A DNA stretch of 64,000 nucleotides from Trileptium ribeirensis (taxonomy: Eukaryota; Nematoda; Enoplea; Enoplida; Thoracostomopsidae): contig JASANE010005003.1 of assembly GCA_030248225.1 (NCBI GenBank), positions 1-64,000 on the forward strand. The letters run 5' to 3'. Positions 13,501 through 25,275 of the stretch are shown one piece after another. Each line of letters starts with the position of its first letter. The stretch's first letter is position 1. A program made the translations under genes and the position numbers. The notes under the pieces are model-generated. The model was not told the origin of the DNA and searched no databases. It worked only from the letters and a program-made list of their open reading frames with translations.

Positions 13501-14689
13501 TGAGTTTTTTTATTTTCTTTATTTTCGGCATTGTGACCCGTTGGGTCGTGCATACATTTGGGGTTCAGATTCAGATGTACATATTCGGGGTTCCGATTCC
13601 GGTTCAGATCTATATATTCCAGTTTTACTGCCAGATATTACTCTCTCTGTCATAATAGGATTTTGTTGCACGATAACAGAGTCTCTTCTTTGAAAATATA
13701 CCTCGAACAAGCGATGGAAATATTAAAATTACCATGCATTGCAATTTTGAACAACGCACAATCAGCGATACAACGCTGAATTGGGGCCAAGGATAGGAGA
13801 CGTAGAAGGGGAAAATAGAAGTAAGAAAAGGTCCAAATCTAGGCCCCACCTGCCAGTCCATCTCTGGGGTAGGATATATCGAAGTTCTTAGGTAAGAAAT
13901 GAAATTTGTTGGAATCACGCCAAACTACGTTGAAAATAGAATTGTCGGCTATACTTTAGAAGGAACCATCAATCACTGCGAGTGTAGGACAAACGTTCTT
14001 AAGGCTCATAACCGTTGTCCTGAAGTAGGCTTGCCAGAAAACTTGATAGAAACCTCCTTTTCTCGAAATTAACTTGTACATACTAAATCAAAGTCAGCGA
14101 GTGTTGCCAAAAACGTGCTATTTTGGACCTTTTTAGAGCTCTATTACAGCCGATCCTAAGGTAGTACAAATACTCCCATCCGTTTTACCATAGTTCTAGA
14201 GCTAAACTACCACCAATATTCATCAAACTTTACCGGGACCTTCAACCGCTAAATATTGAGTGATCCAAAGTTGACAGAAATCTGCCCCCGCTAACTATGT
14301 GTCACTGTAGACCAACTTTGAGTATTTCTTACTTAACATCCATACGTCCGAGGAATGTCCCTCCAGGATTTTTGGATAGCCCCGTAAGAGAACTATCCTG
14401 AGCAGTAAATAATTTAAAGGAATAATAACACCGGTTCGAAAAAGCACCTCCAAACTTAGTACAAATGCCCCCCAGAGTAGGAAAAATGTGCCGATTTTAG
14501 AACGCATTTGTCAGGGTATACTTAGTCGGACATCTGCCCCTATCTCTCAACTTATAGTCCCGTGGTTGCCCTGGACATTTAACAACCCAGGACTCAGTAC
14601 ATAGAGACTGGTCAGCGAGCTCTGACCATGGACTCGGTCACCATAGGTACCTGAGCCCGTATAAGGCCAGACCATTTCAGGAACAAATC
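10506..14689. other. no gene recognised
   Basis: The stretch is AT-rich with scattered short open frames and no recognisable motif. A short self-similar patch of GGTTCAGATTC-type words occurs at 13560-13620. I see no RNA gene or mobile-element terminus. Confidence 0.35.
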
Positions 14690-17390
14690 GGCTTGGAAAT
14701 ACTCCAACCCCTCAAAAAGGGATTATTCCGATGATGATGACGGGTACCGAGTGCTCCTGTCAGGGCGCTCTTGTCGCTTGTTTATGACCCTCAGGAATAA
14801 TATAAATTTTACCCATGTTGCCAGTAAACAGGTTAATGGTTCTTTCAGTCCATCACGGCTGGTACGCTAAATACCGACGCCGAGAAAGGTTCCCCATAGG
14901 GGACTTAAGGACCTTTGGCCGGAAGACACCCACAGGCCAGCAAAGGTCATAGCGTCACTTGCAAGGCATTAAAGTTGCCCCAGATTACTGAGAACAAAAT
15001 TCACCATTAACCGACCGACAAAATCGATAAGTCATATCAGCACCGAAAAATAGCTTTCCCCTTTAGGAGTAGCATAGAAGCCGACTTTTTTAATATGGTC
15101 TACTATGGGGAAACCGAGGAGTGCCCCTGGGCATTCAGGCTTGCTCGATGGCTAGTGCGGGAGCTCTCCCAGGCTAACAAAAAGTAGCATTGATGATGTG
15201 AAATCCTTCTTAAACGTATCACTCACGCCACTTAAGCCCTTAAATGCCTAGTAGAATATCAACGTCACGCTAGTCCGTGTTTGCACAGTCTCATGAAACG
15301 ACTCCCGACCATCGTCATATTCCACATGGATTAGCCTGGGTATCTCCCCAGACCTTTCAAAAATGCACGGCGAAAGGTGAACGTAAACTATCTTAAGGAC
15401 AGTGCCCCTTGTTGTAGGTCATGTTCCCCCGAAATATCTATTCCGCTGAAGTTAAGGATTTCTAGAATAATGGTAACAACTATCAATTGAGACTGCATGG
15501 AATAAACTGACCTGGTGACAACTCCAGGCCCTACAAAAAGTGGCGACGTCGTTTAAATGGAACCGACGTTGATCACTAAGCCTCCTCAAATACTACGCTC
15601 AGATAAGCGAGCCACAAAATCTTAAGCTTACCTGAGGCATTACTCTCATTGAGTGGTGGTCACTTATTATATGCTCCCCATAGGAACATTCGGACTTCCG
15701 TAGCAATAGGTTAGATAATTGACTGGGAACGCTCCCAGCCGCACAAAAATGGAAGTCACTCATTTAGAAAATGAGACGCCCTTTTGGGCCTAGGACTTCT
15801 TTGTTAATAAGACTACGTCACTCCCGGATTCAGTCTTAACCTTACCTGGGTTATGCACTGCACGCTGCCGTGTTAATCTAGACCAACAGGAACAAACTTG
15901 CTAATAGGATCGGTTGAAAGTGCTAAATTTTAGTTCTCCCCCATAGGCTTCAGTCGTTAGTGCGTTCTGCCCATCGGCTCAGCAGCCGCGAAGGCGAATA
16001 CTCTCATGATTTAAAAGTTCATTCAAAATTACGTAGGACATTGTACCCAGTCTTCCAAGCGATGAAAGCCGACTTATTCCATCTTATCCGCCCCATAGCA
16101 AAACCATCCAAACAAGTTGCCCGATATTAAGCTCAAAATAATCGCCCCATCTAAAATTTATCGAAGGCTCCGCACGAATCAGGATGATATAAAAAGGAGA
16201 GATGACACCAGCCTCTTATCCGAGCTTCGAGAGCTATAACTGACAAGGAGTGTAAACTTTGTCGCTCCGAGTAAATGTACGCACCACGGTACAGGTTCAC
16301 GCGAGTGTCGCGATTCAACCTTTCGCGTACCGTGGTACAAAACCCCATTCGCATTTTTGCTCAAAAACCCGAAACACGGGATAGCAATATTAAATTGCCC
16401 CCGTTTCATTTATTATACAGACAATGGAAAGGATATAGTGGAAACGAAGAGATACTCAATTCCCCTAAGAACATCCCCAAAAGAGCAAAACATCCCAGGA
16501 CGGAGACCCGAACAAAAAGGGGCGCGTCCATGGCCGCTGCCCTCCCGAGCACCGGCTCAAGGGAATGTTAGAGTAGAATTACCCATGTTTTTGTTCTGTG
16601 GATCAGCCCTCGCCGCGAGGCGTTATACCAGGCGATCAACACGTCCCCGAGCTACCAGGGTATCCTCGAGGATTTATCCCAGAATTGTGGGATTGAAATA
16701 TCGGCTTGACCGCGGTTGATGCATCGGTATACGCAATCAGCCAATCCCGACGAACCCTCAAAGATCGCCCGATCCTATAACCCCGAGACATCTTCGCCCT
16801 TATTACCGGTTACCTGTCTGTAGTTATGGCGAATATATTCTTAACCGTTTTACAGTCGATAACCAACAGGATGGTCGAGTGGTAAATACATATATACTTC
16901 ACGGAAATTTGAACTTGTCATGTAGGATCGAAACCCAGCTAAGGAAATGACCAGGGTCCTGTTGGATTTTTTGGGTCCTCGTCGTCCAATATCGCTAAGA
17001 AAGGGAAAATCTTTTGATCCCAACGGCCACCTCCTAAATTTACGGATACCGAACGAAGAGAACGCTAGCGCCACATAAACTTTTTTAGCATTGACCAAAT
17101 GACATACAATCAAATTCCCCTAGGATGCTACTTAATTTAGGATAGTGGTCAAATTCTCTTTTAAAATTCATAGGCCGGGGACGTTGCCCCGACCGGTCAA
17201 AAATAGCCACACGACCAGAAATAATTAGCTAAAGCGAATGTGAACGCTCGTAAGCGGTTGAAGGTCGAGAGATGTCCAATCACGTAATGTTTGATCAAAA
17301 TATTAATCTCGCAGGATCCCATCCCATCAAGAGTAGTGGTCACGTTCGTTTTAAGTTTAACAGGTCGGATACATGCTCCGACCATCCAGA
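14690..17390. repeat. diverged array sharing a paired hairpin followed by an A run
   Basis: Seven sites have a 5-7 bp stem with a 2-8 base loop, most followed 5-10 bases later by CAAAAA: 14693-14707 (TTGGA/TCCAA), 15159-15170 (GGGAG/CTCCC), 15336-15351 (CTGGG/CCCAG), 15511-15528 (CCTGG/CCAGG), 15723-15738 (CTGGGA/TCCCAG), 17176-17191 (CGGGG/CCCCG) and 17363-17383 (GGTCGGA/TCCGACC). Neighbouring units are 175-210 bp apart where dense. The last two also share AGTGGTCA-type sequence 192 bp apart. Between them primary sequence is poorly conserved. No units are clear between 15.8 and 17.1 kb. This could be an ancient satellite or a palindrome-bearing repeat. Confidence 0.4.
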
Positions 17391-17969
17391 TATTGCAAAA
17401 CGATGTGTTATCTAATATTGTGGTCAGTAGTGCTGAACACGGTAGAGAGACCGAAACTTAATAGTCTCACTAAACTCTCGTGTTGACGGTATAAGGGTTT
17501 ACTACTACCCCATGGTCATTCTTTATACGTTTACTCGTGTGCATAGTTCCTTCTTGGTACAGCAAGTTCGTTCAAATTTTTTGTGACTGAGAGCATGCGC
17601 AATCTAGGATCAGCTCAACTCCGATCCAAAAGCAAGACCTACTCATTTCCGAGAACGAAAGTGCTGCCGGACCTGTCAAGCCGGAGTGAGCAGCTCCTAT
17701 AGCAACGAATTCATGTTCAATGAATGGTACGGAGTATGGCATGGTGCAACTCTCGCCGTTTTAATTGTCGTTTTGGTCTAAGCCCACGCTTCGGTAGACT
17801 CCACTCTCTCGCTAGCAGAAACCCCATTCTTCAATGCGCCGGATTGCACCATTGCAGACTCTGTGGCTTGAGATGCATGTTGTGCCCCAAGGCACTCATG
17901 GTTCAAATACACCATGCAAACATAGGATTTGTCAAACACATAAGGACACTAACCGTGACAGTTATTTGT
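17391..17969. other. no feature recognised
   Basis: Short spacer between the hairpin array and the foldback MITE. No coding or repeat signal is seen. Confidence 0.35.
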
Positions 17970-18482
17970 TATGCGGCGTTCACGTTATAATGTCCCCAAC
18001 GTTTGGAACCTATGTACCCCACACAGTGTCAGACACACTGTTGGCAACAGGGTGTCTTAGACACCCCATGTTTTTAATAAATTTTTTCAACGGTAGCTAG
18101 CTACGCGTATTACCACTTGCCGACAGTGTCAGGGACACCGTGTCTTCTGGCAGTTTTATTAACACTGTTCGGAATTATTTGAGCAAATTTCATATGGGCT
18201 AGATACAAATATCGAGAATTTAGGAAAAACTCCACAGGACAGTTGACTAATACACCGCATTCGCTACAGACGGTGTCCGTTATAGTTAATTCGCGCCAAA
18301 TTGGTAGCTAGGGGTGTGTACGACACTGTCTAGAAAAAATTTAGTAGCTAAGGGTGTGTCGTACACCCTCGGCATTTGATTTACAGTATGGGTGTCACCC
18401 TGACTGTCTATACGGTAGGGTCGCGACTACAGGGGGTCAAAAGTTCCAAACAGCGGGGACATTATAACGTGAACGCCGCATT
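17970..18482. mobile_element. foldback MITE, type 2
   Basis: The terminal inverted repeats are about 40 bp. ATGCGGCGTTCACGTTATAA at 17971-17990 continues to about 18010, and its reverse complement lies at 18443-18481 with few mismatches. The interior is built of small palindromes around GTGTC/GACAC, for example GGGTGTCTTAGACACCCC near 18050 and GGTGTGTCGTACACCC near 18350. There is no transposase, so it is non-autonomous. A related left end occurs at 21435. Confidence 0.8.
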
Positions 18483-19120
18483 ATTCGTATCTGAAATCGG
18501 GAGTACCCAACCGTGCCCACCGTATCAGTTATATAGCCGTCCGGCAACCCGGAAACCTATTAGGGAGCTATAGTTCATACATTACTAGTCGAGTGTTAGA
18601 TAAAAGTCCCAGTAAGGACTCTTCAAATGAATAAATTCTAGAATCAAGGAGTTACAGGAGTCGTGATAGCGATCATATATGTTGTACCCTACATTTATCT
18701 ATACTTTTATATCATGCATACTATTTATGTTATTGTCGTTGTCCGTAAATTTTTGGCATGTACCGTGTCGGTCCTACATCGCTGCGTTCAGGGCGAACAA
18801 TGGTCCCTGGTTTCCATTCGGGGTTTGAATTCCGTGTCCTTCGTTTTTAGCTCGATTTACTTCTATACCTCAAGGACCGGGGAAGGCCCCATCGGGCCAG
18901 TTTTACAGTTATTACGGTACCCCCACTGTAGGGCAAACGGGACGTGTCTATTTGTTATTTGTGCTAGCGTCATCAGTATTATCATGTAAAGCTTTTAATA
19001 ATTATCTTGCCAATTGTTCTTCGCTTATCACCGATTACCATATCTTGTCTGTACATACTTGGAAATAAACATGCAAGAAAATCAAGTCGGGTTGTCTAGC
19101 GTTCGTTTCATGGCAGCGTT
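18483..19120. other. no gene recognised
   Basis: The open frame 18663-18989 is hydrophobic at its start but has no recognisable motif, so I do not call it. Spacer between two MITEs. Confidence 0.35.
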
Positions 19121-19645
19121 ATGCAGCATTCACAGAAATATGCGTGCAAAAACCGGGCAGTTTTGTCTTTTACAGCCGCCCGTAAGAGACAAAAATCTCT
19201 TAAAGCTGGCTATATAATATTTTAGTTTCATACAGATAGCTATAAGACACTTTTGTCTCTTATAGCCAATTGTAAGATATTTTAATCTCTTATAGACAAC
19301 TGTAAGATATTTTAGTCTCTTACAACCGTCTGTAAGAGATTTTTGTCTTTTAGAGCTGGCCACAAGAGATAAAAGTCTTTAACGACTGGCCATACGAGAC
19401 AAAAGTATCTTAAAGACAGCTATAACAGATTTTAGTTTGTAATGCATTGCCGTTAAAGACAAAAGTCTCTTAAAGCTAACTGTAAAAGACTTTGAAACCT
19501 TACGTGTAGCTATAAGAGACATTTGTCATCTGTATGAAACTAAAATATTATACAGCCAGCTTTAAGAGATTTTTGTCTCTTACGGGCGGCTGCAAGAGAC
19601 AAAACTGCCCGGTTTTTGCACGCATTTTTCTGTGAATGCTGCATT
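19121..19645. mobile_element. foldback MITE, type 1, copy 1 with both arms intact
   Basis: Near-perfect terminal inverted repeats of about 118 bp occupy 19121-19238 and 19528-19645. The arms begin ATGCAGCATTCACAGAAA and include an AAAACCGGGCAGTTTTGTCT block. The interior is a run of short AGAGACAAAAGTCTCT-like palindromes spaced about 30-40 bp apart. No transposase is encoded. The whole element could fold into one long hairpin. Related copies are at 22825-23347 and 29463-29985. Confidence 0.88.
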
Positions 19646-20149
19646 ATATGTTTAAATGCTTTATCCTGTCCATCGACCAGCGACCCGCGCCGAGGCCTGC
19701 AGGAGTCAAGCCTCGACGGGTGTCGTTTGTCTCCGATACTAACTCAAAGAAAACGGAAACACGAAAAGAAGCGAGTACAAGGTCCACCAAAACTGTAAAT
19801 CTTATCACGCTCGCGCGAAACTATTACTGCTAACCGATCCAAAATTTACTCAATCAACTTATTCACGTCGCAAAGCAATCGATTACTGAACTATGACAAA
19901 ATTAGCCTTTAGGGCCAAGTTTCCGAATATACACCTTCAGAGAACAGTCGGAGCCCTGTTAGGGCCACATTGGTCAAGCCATTTCCGCCGAGAAAATTCC
20001 GTCCCTAATTGGCCAATGTAGAGAAAAATTTTACCTAGGCATGCATTACAATGTAGTTCATTTGGTTTCTATCGTGCTCATAACCAATTAATCGAAAGAT
20101 CCAAACAGCTTCCGAGTGAGATCTAAATAGGGAATATTGGCATATCACT
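19646..20149. other. no feature recognised
   Basis: No gene, RNA or repeat is seen in this spacer. Confidence 0.35.
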
Positions 20150-20445
20150 ATGACCTGTGAGCAGGTGTTAGTGTCAGCCTCCCTAGGGCACCTCAGCAAT
20201 CATATCATAAACTAGACACGTGCGCAACCAAACGGGCGGGCTCCGAACACACCTCGTGAAGCGCGCCTTCGGCCTGCTAAGCTCCATAGCTTCTTGGGTC
20301 TGACCAAGACAGAACCGCTAATTTAGCAAAACAGCGAGTTTTCGGGTCAATCCTCGAGGCTATGATAGCCGGGGTCGCATGGGCATGGTGTTAGGAAGTT
20401 GCACCATGCAACTGCGTCCCGTTATTACACGTTCTGAGTGATTGT
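20150..20445 (-). repeat. diverged relative of family S repeat, copy E
   Basis: It contains CCTGTGAGCAGGTGTTAG (compare CCTGTGAGCAGGCTTAGG in copies B and D), then an ATGATAGCCGGGGTCG block and a GTTGCACCATGCAACTGCG palindromic block, ending GTTATTAC. The last 80 bases recur almost unchanged at 40474-40553 inside the large retroelement. It is probably an older subfamily of family S. Confidence 0.55.
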
Positions 20446-21434
20446 ATGCTGTACCCAATCAACAGCATAACTGGCCAGCGCTGGTGACATCGCTGATTCT
20501 TGTCATAATCTTGTTTTTGATTTATAATGGCAGTGATTGAGCATTTTCGATTCTGACTGCACTGCTAGAGTACGCATAAATCTGCTATACTAAGTCAAGC
20601 AGTTTAGGGGCATATCATCACCTTCAACAGGGTTGTAAAGATTGCTTATTTCTAATGAATCAATTTACTGCTTTAAAATTAACAAATATTACAATAGTCG
20701 GTGGTATAAACTTGTGTCAGCATTGTAGAAGCAGTCCTAGCGCCCCAATTTGGTCTATGCACCGGCAACCTGGTAGTGTGCGGATACAGTACCCGTATAC
20801 AAAACAGGGGACCCATCGACCAATTGAATCATCGTCTCATATCATACGTTCCAGCTGTTGTAAAACTGTGGATTCCACTATAATATTCACTTGGAATGAA
20901 TCTTAATGTGTTAGATCCACTATTCTGCGATAGGCCTACTTTATCCGATTCTGCCCGGACCCTCAGAGGTTCGACCTAATTTTTTATTAATTTTTTCCGA
21001 CTCCTTTCGCTTTTTCACAAACTTGAGTTTAGCTTGCTGACCTTCAAAATAAATGCAACAAAATGTAAACTTTTAACTGTTACCATTAATATATCAACAC
21101 CCGTACATCGAAACTAACAGGAAGCAAAAATCAAGATCTGGAAATTTTATGTAAGTCTAGTAGCTGCTAGCTGAAACGTTAATGGTATTTTTACTTAAAT
21201 TATTTCCCAAATTATGTGAAACATGCCATAGTTTTGGAGATTTCCTGTAATGTAACAGCCCGAATTTTATGAAATTGGTGAAACGCCTATAACACACCGA
21301 AACTTGTAGGGAACGGAGGGAATAGACGACCGGATACCAGTGGAGTGTGACTTCCACATAAAATGATATAGTTGTGTAATATTACTGTTATTGTGAAATA
21401 AACAATATTGTATCTCGTTTGTGTTGTGCTTGTA
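20446..21434. other. no gene recognised
   Basis: AT-rich spacer. The frames at 20655-20906 and 21157-21357 have no recognisable content. Confidence 0.35.
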
Positions 21435-21655
21435 GTGCGGCGTTTAAGTTATAAAAGACCCCATGTGAAAGTTTTGTCCCCCAATGCTCTAGACCACACC
21501 ATCCAGTGGTATACGGTATATACCTACACTATACAATGCAACAGACGGTGTACCAGACACCATCAACTTAATTATAGTGGGTAAATTTACTTATTGTTTA
21601 TTACTGACGGTGTCAAGACACCATCCACAAACACATTATATAAGGCGTGTAAATA
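21435..21655. repeat. one-ended relative of the type 2 foldback MITE
   Basis: The left end TGCGGCGTTTAAGTTATAA resembles the terminal repeat of 17970-18482, and GACGGTGTCAAGACACCATC-type palindromes follow. No matching right arm is visible, so this copy is truncated or strongly diverged. Confidence 0.5.
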
Positions 21656-21968
21656 ACAGCATGGTGCAGCGAAGCGAGTCCTAATGGGTATAAAATTCTC
21701 CAACGATGACCTTGTGTAATGGTAGCACTCAGAACCTAGGACTTCACCTACTACACAAATAAAATAAGTACCTAACTTAATATTACTAAAATAAATAATA
21801 GTACGGCAATAAAATAATGAATTTTATGAATTGACAAGGTAGATCTAAGGATCCAAATAATAAATTAATATTAACACTCGAGCAAACTTTATAAACCACA
21901 AGGTGGATCCGTCGATCCGGCCTAAGCTTTGCCTTAAACTTGGCTCAACCTAGTCAATAAAATTTACC

Positions 21969-22161
21969 GGAGCACCCCTGTGCTCTCTAAAAAAATTGGA
22001 GCAGCCCTCTGCTCTCAACAGAAAATTTTAGGAGCAGTCCGTCTGCTCTCAATAACCCAAGAAAATGTGGAGCACCCCGTGTGCTCTCAAAGACCCAGTA
22101 GTAAATGGAGCACCCCTGTGCTCTCAATAGTAAATTTTTCGGAGCAGCCCGTCTGCTCTCA
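21969..22161. repeat. array of six small hairpins, GAGCA...TGCTC
   Basis: Six near-identical inverted repeats of the form GGAGCACCCCTGTGCTCTC or GGAGCAGCCCGTCTGCTCTC are separated by A/T-rich spacers of about 10-25 bases. Arms alternate between GAGCAC/GTGCTC and GAGCAG/CTGCTC, so pairing is kept in both forms. The array is short. The open frames on both strands are by-products of the repeat. Confidence 0.8.
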
Positions 22162-22824
22162 ATAAACCCCAACTTTTTCTTAAACTCGGAATCACGCTAA
22201 GTCTTAGCTTTATACAACTACTGCCTAGCTAGAACAGTGTTAAATAACAAGGTGCCGTACTGCTTGTAAGCTAAGAAATAAATTAGACAATAGAGGACAC
22301 TTACTCTGAGGTATCCCATCGCGACTGACTCTGCGAACTAACTGCTGCAGCTAACTCTGCAGTGGATGGCAGTAACTGCCTCGCTAATCGATGGAAATCT
22401 TAGCTTATATACACCATAAATCTGGGATAGCTAGGACTAGAGGAACTCTAAAAATTCTGATAATTCCTGTGAAATGATGCAAAGCTTCTAAAAATAAATA
22501 GAAGCTTACCACGAGCTAATAATAAAAATGCTTACGCATACGCCGAGTGATTACTATTAATTGCTTTACATCTGTTATGCATATAACACATATCTATATA
22601 TATATACATGTAGGGTAAGAGAATGCCAGGACGGGTCCAGAGTTTCTTATATGCAGGCCGATCATGCTTAGGTATTCAAAATTTTCGGTCTTGGAGGATT
22701 GAAATAGTATTTTCGGATATAAAATTCCTAAAGCACTATTTTACGGTGCGGCGCTAAAAGTTCAAATTTCTGATTTCTACTAAACTACGGGGAACGGGGG
22801 GTTCAGACTTAAATATACAATCTC
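22162..22824. other. no gene recognised
   Basis: Contains a short TATATATATA stretch near 22590-22605. No coding or repeat signature is seen. Confidence 0.35.
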
Positions 22825-23347
22825 GTAAACAGCTAGTCATAATATACTAAAATCTCTAACAGCTAGCCGTCAAAGATGTTTGTCTCTAATGGCTAGCTGT
22901 TAGAGACTTTAGCCTTTGGCTTTTAGAGCCAGCTGTAACATACAAAAATCTCTTACAGCCAACCGTTAGATATTTTAAATTCTAATGGACAGCTATTAGA
23001 GACAATTGTATTTTATAGCTGGCTGTAAGACACAAAAGTTTTTAGCAGCAAGCCTTTAGAGACAATAATCTGTTATGACTAGTTGCAAAAGATTTTAGTC
23101 TCTAACAGCCAGTTGTTAGAGATTTTTGTATTTATTGGCTATTTGTATAAGACTAAAATCTCTTACAGCGATCTGTTAGAGACTTAAATATCTAACAAGC
23201 AGTTATTAAAGACAAAAATCTCTAGCAGCCGTTTTCAAGAAACTAAAATATCATATAGGCGTCCATTAGAGATTTTAGTTTCTTGCAGACGGCTGTTAGA
23301 GACAAAAGTGCCCACGTTTTGCACTCATTATTCTGTGAAAGCTGCAT
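22825..23347 (-). mobile_element. foldback MITE, type 1, copy 2 (one arm)
   Basis: This matches 29463-29985 in reverse complement along its full length. The terminal 120 bases (23228-23347) differ by only about three positions; the interior is less similar. The end ATGCAGCTTTCACAGAATAATGAG (read from 23347 leftwards) is the same terminus as in copy 1. The opposite arm is absent, so as an element it is one-ended. The interior has repeated GTTAGAGACT/AGTCTCTAAC palindromic words. Confidence 0.82.
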
Positions 23348-23354
23348 GACTAAG

Positions 23355-24395
23355 CCTTATTAAGGATTCCCTGAGGGTGCCAAATTGCCCAGGCAGGTCA
23401 AAAAACTTGGATCTCCTAAGTACTTACGGATCCCCGAACAGACGTTTAAACCTCCAATTTTCTAAGCCTAAAAGGACGCATAAAATAATTAAAAGTTCCC
23501 GATCTTTTGAGCCCGGTACACTTATTGGGTCCCACCCTAACTGATTAGTTGAAAACCGGGGCCGCCTACCCCCACGATTCCGCTCAGGATCCCCCAAACT
23601 AAAAGGGGGTATCAAAATTTCGGGTTTCTTACGCCTGAACCGGCCTCTAACGGGCCTCTCGTGGGAGATACAATTAAAATTTTAATTTCACCAGCAGCCG
23701 ACAAAAACGTGCCGATGTCCCTATGAGCAAACAGCGCTCTGAGCGCCGTTATATTTTGCTTTAAAATTCCTCTCGCGCCAACCAGCGCGAGGTTTATGTT
23801 GTTTACATGCTGTTTTAGCACGTTTCTGCCACTGCTTAACTTACACTATTATTGGCGGCGTCGTTTCTTTGGCGGCCACGATGAAGCGTTTTGTACGAGG
23901 GGCCGCTTGCTATTTATACAGTTTTCTTATTGTGTGTCTTGCTTAAACTTTAAACATTTTGAAATTTGTTGTAACCTAGCGGGTTGAAGGGCTTGTAGGA
24001 TACAGCGTATAAAAGAACTGGCCCGTTCAGTAATTCGGAACCAGTCGGAATGTTTTTGCTTTAGGAATGGCCGTATTTTGTCGGCGTTTGTCGCCGTTAG
24101 TTTTCATAGAATGCTGGAGTTTTTTTTTTGTTTCGCCGCCCGGGTGGACTCTTCGACATGCAGACGTGTGAAAGAGGTCCGCCCTGGACGATTCGATGTG
24201 TTTGAAATTTTTCGCTTTCGAAATCAGAAGGGGTCGCTCTTGCGGGCGTTGGGGGTTCGTTGGACGCGCCGCGCGCCCGTAAGAGTTGGTGCCCCAAATT
24301 GGCGTTCATAGCTTCAAATTCTTGTCACGAAAGGAGATTTCATAGGTTTCGATTGCGGTAGCTCGACTGGTTCCCCGCTCCCGGGGCCCTGTTGC
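23355..24395 (+). repeat. family P promoter-bearing repeat (LTR-like), copy 2
   Basis: In forward orientation it shows the landmarks of 3905-5625 reversed: a CTAAGTACTTAC block with GTTTAAAC near 23415-23455, TATA at 24008-24016, a TTTGTCGCCGTT block, a TTGCGGGCGTTGG block and the end CTCGACTGGTTCCCCGCTC near 24364. It directly abuts the MITE ending at 23347, so its 5' part is probably truncated there. The frame at 24078-24311 lies in the promoter-downstream part and is not supported as a gene. Confidence 0.6.
24008..24048 (+). promoter_or_regulatory. TATA plus initiator-like core promoter in family P copy 2
   Basis: GTATAAAAG at 24008 is followed by GGCCCG and, 32 bases downstream, CCAGTCGG at 24041. 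The same arrangement is present in all four family P copies. Confidence 0.5.
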
Positions 24396-25086
24396 ATGTT
24401 CCGGCCCTGGGAGTGTGAGAAAATTTCTAGTAGGGTGATGCTGTGAAAGTGAAAAAAGGGAGTCTACATGATTGACGTGGAGATGAGCAGATCAGGGCAA
24501 ATTTGACGTAACATAGGACAATGAGCTAACTTGAGGGCTGCCGCAGCCATGGTCGTGGATTGGAACGCCATCACTTTGAAGCATCGGTTTCGTCCCCAAT
24601 CTAAGGGTCTCGTTGACTCGGATGAGCTAGCACGGCTCGCCAAAGAGTCGCTGGGGGGTCTGTGTCTCGCCGCGTAAAGACTATCACGACCTGGCGTATG
24701 AAAGTGTTAAAATTGGGGATCGTTTATCGCTTGTGGTTGAAGCGCTTCAGTAAACCGTGCAATAGGCCCAATCAGCTAACGCATGGTAGATCTTGCAGTG
24801 CGGCTGGCTTCAGGGTGTGCAGGCTCAACTGGTTTTAAAGCAGAAAAGAACGTGCAGGACGAGCAGTATGCAAGAGAGTGGGCGTGATCTTTTGCGGGGA
24901 GCCCAGGCGCATAGGAGGACTTAGGCGATAAAATTTAATCGAGAGTCCGATTCACGGCAATTGGTAATTTCCTGCCGTTTCCGTCGGGACCGTAGCGTTA
25001 GGAACATTGAACGGGCTGCGGATAAAACGATCACGTCGGCGTGCCCTGGAGTTAACTACATTTCGAGTCTTAAGACAACCTTTAAG
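24396..25086. other. no gene recognised
   Basis: Relatively G-rich spacer after family P copy 2. No motif or repeat is seen. Confidence 0.35.
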
Positions 25087-25275
25087 TCGCAAATTTTGGG
25101 GCGAGGGTTCCGCATTTCTAAAACAGCCTAAATGGAGCTCGCAAATGTGATTTCATCATCCAAGTCCTAGGTTGTTAACTATTAAAATTTCGGGTCGAGG
25201 GTTCCGTGTTTCTAAAAGAGTCCGATGGGAGCTCGGGGGTCGTTCTTTCGTCATCCAAGGAGTTTGAAAATAAAT
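25087..25275 (+). repeat. ~97 bp direct duplication
   Basis: Two adjacent units begin near 25087 and 25182. Both contain CGAGGGTTCCG, TTTCTAAAA, GGGAGCTCG-like and TCATCCAAG blocks in the same order and spacing. Non-coding. Confidence 0.65.

Noticed and set aside
14730..15370. hammerhead ribozyme in the hairpin array
   Set aside because: No CTGATGA...GAAA core in the right order could be found near the stems; partial matches such as CGATGATGATG are not followed by the rest.
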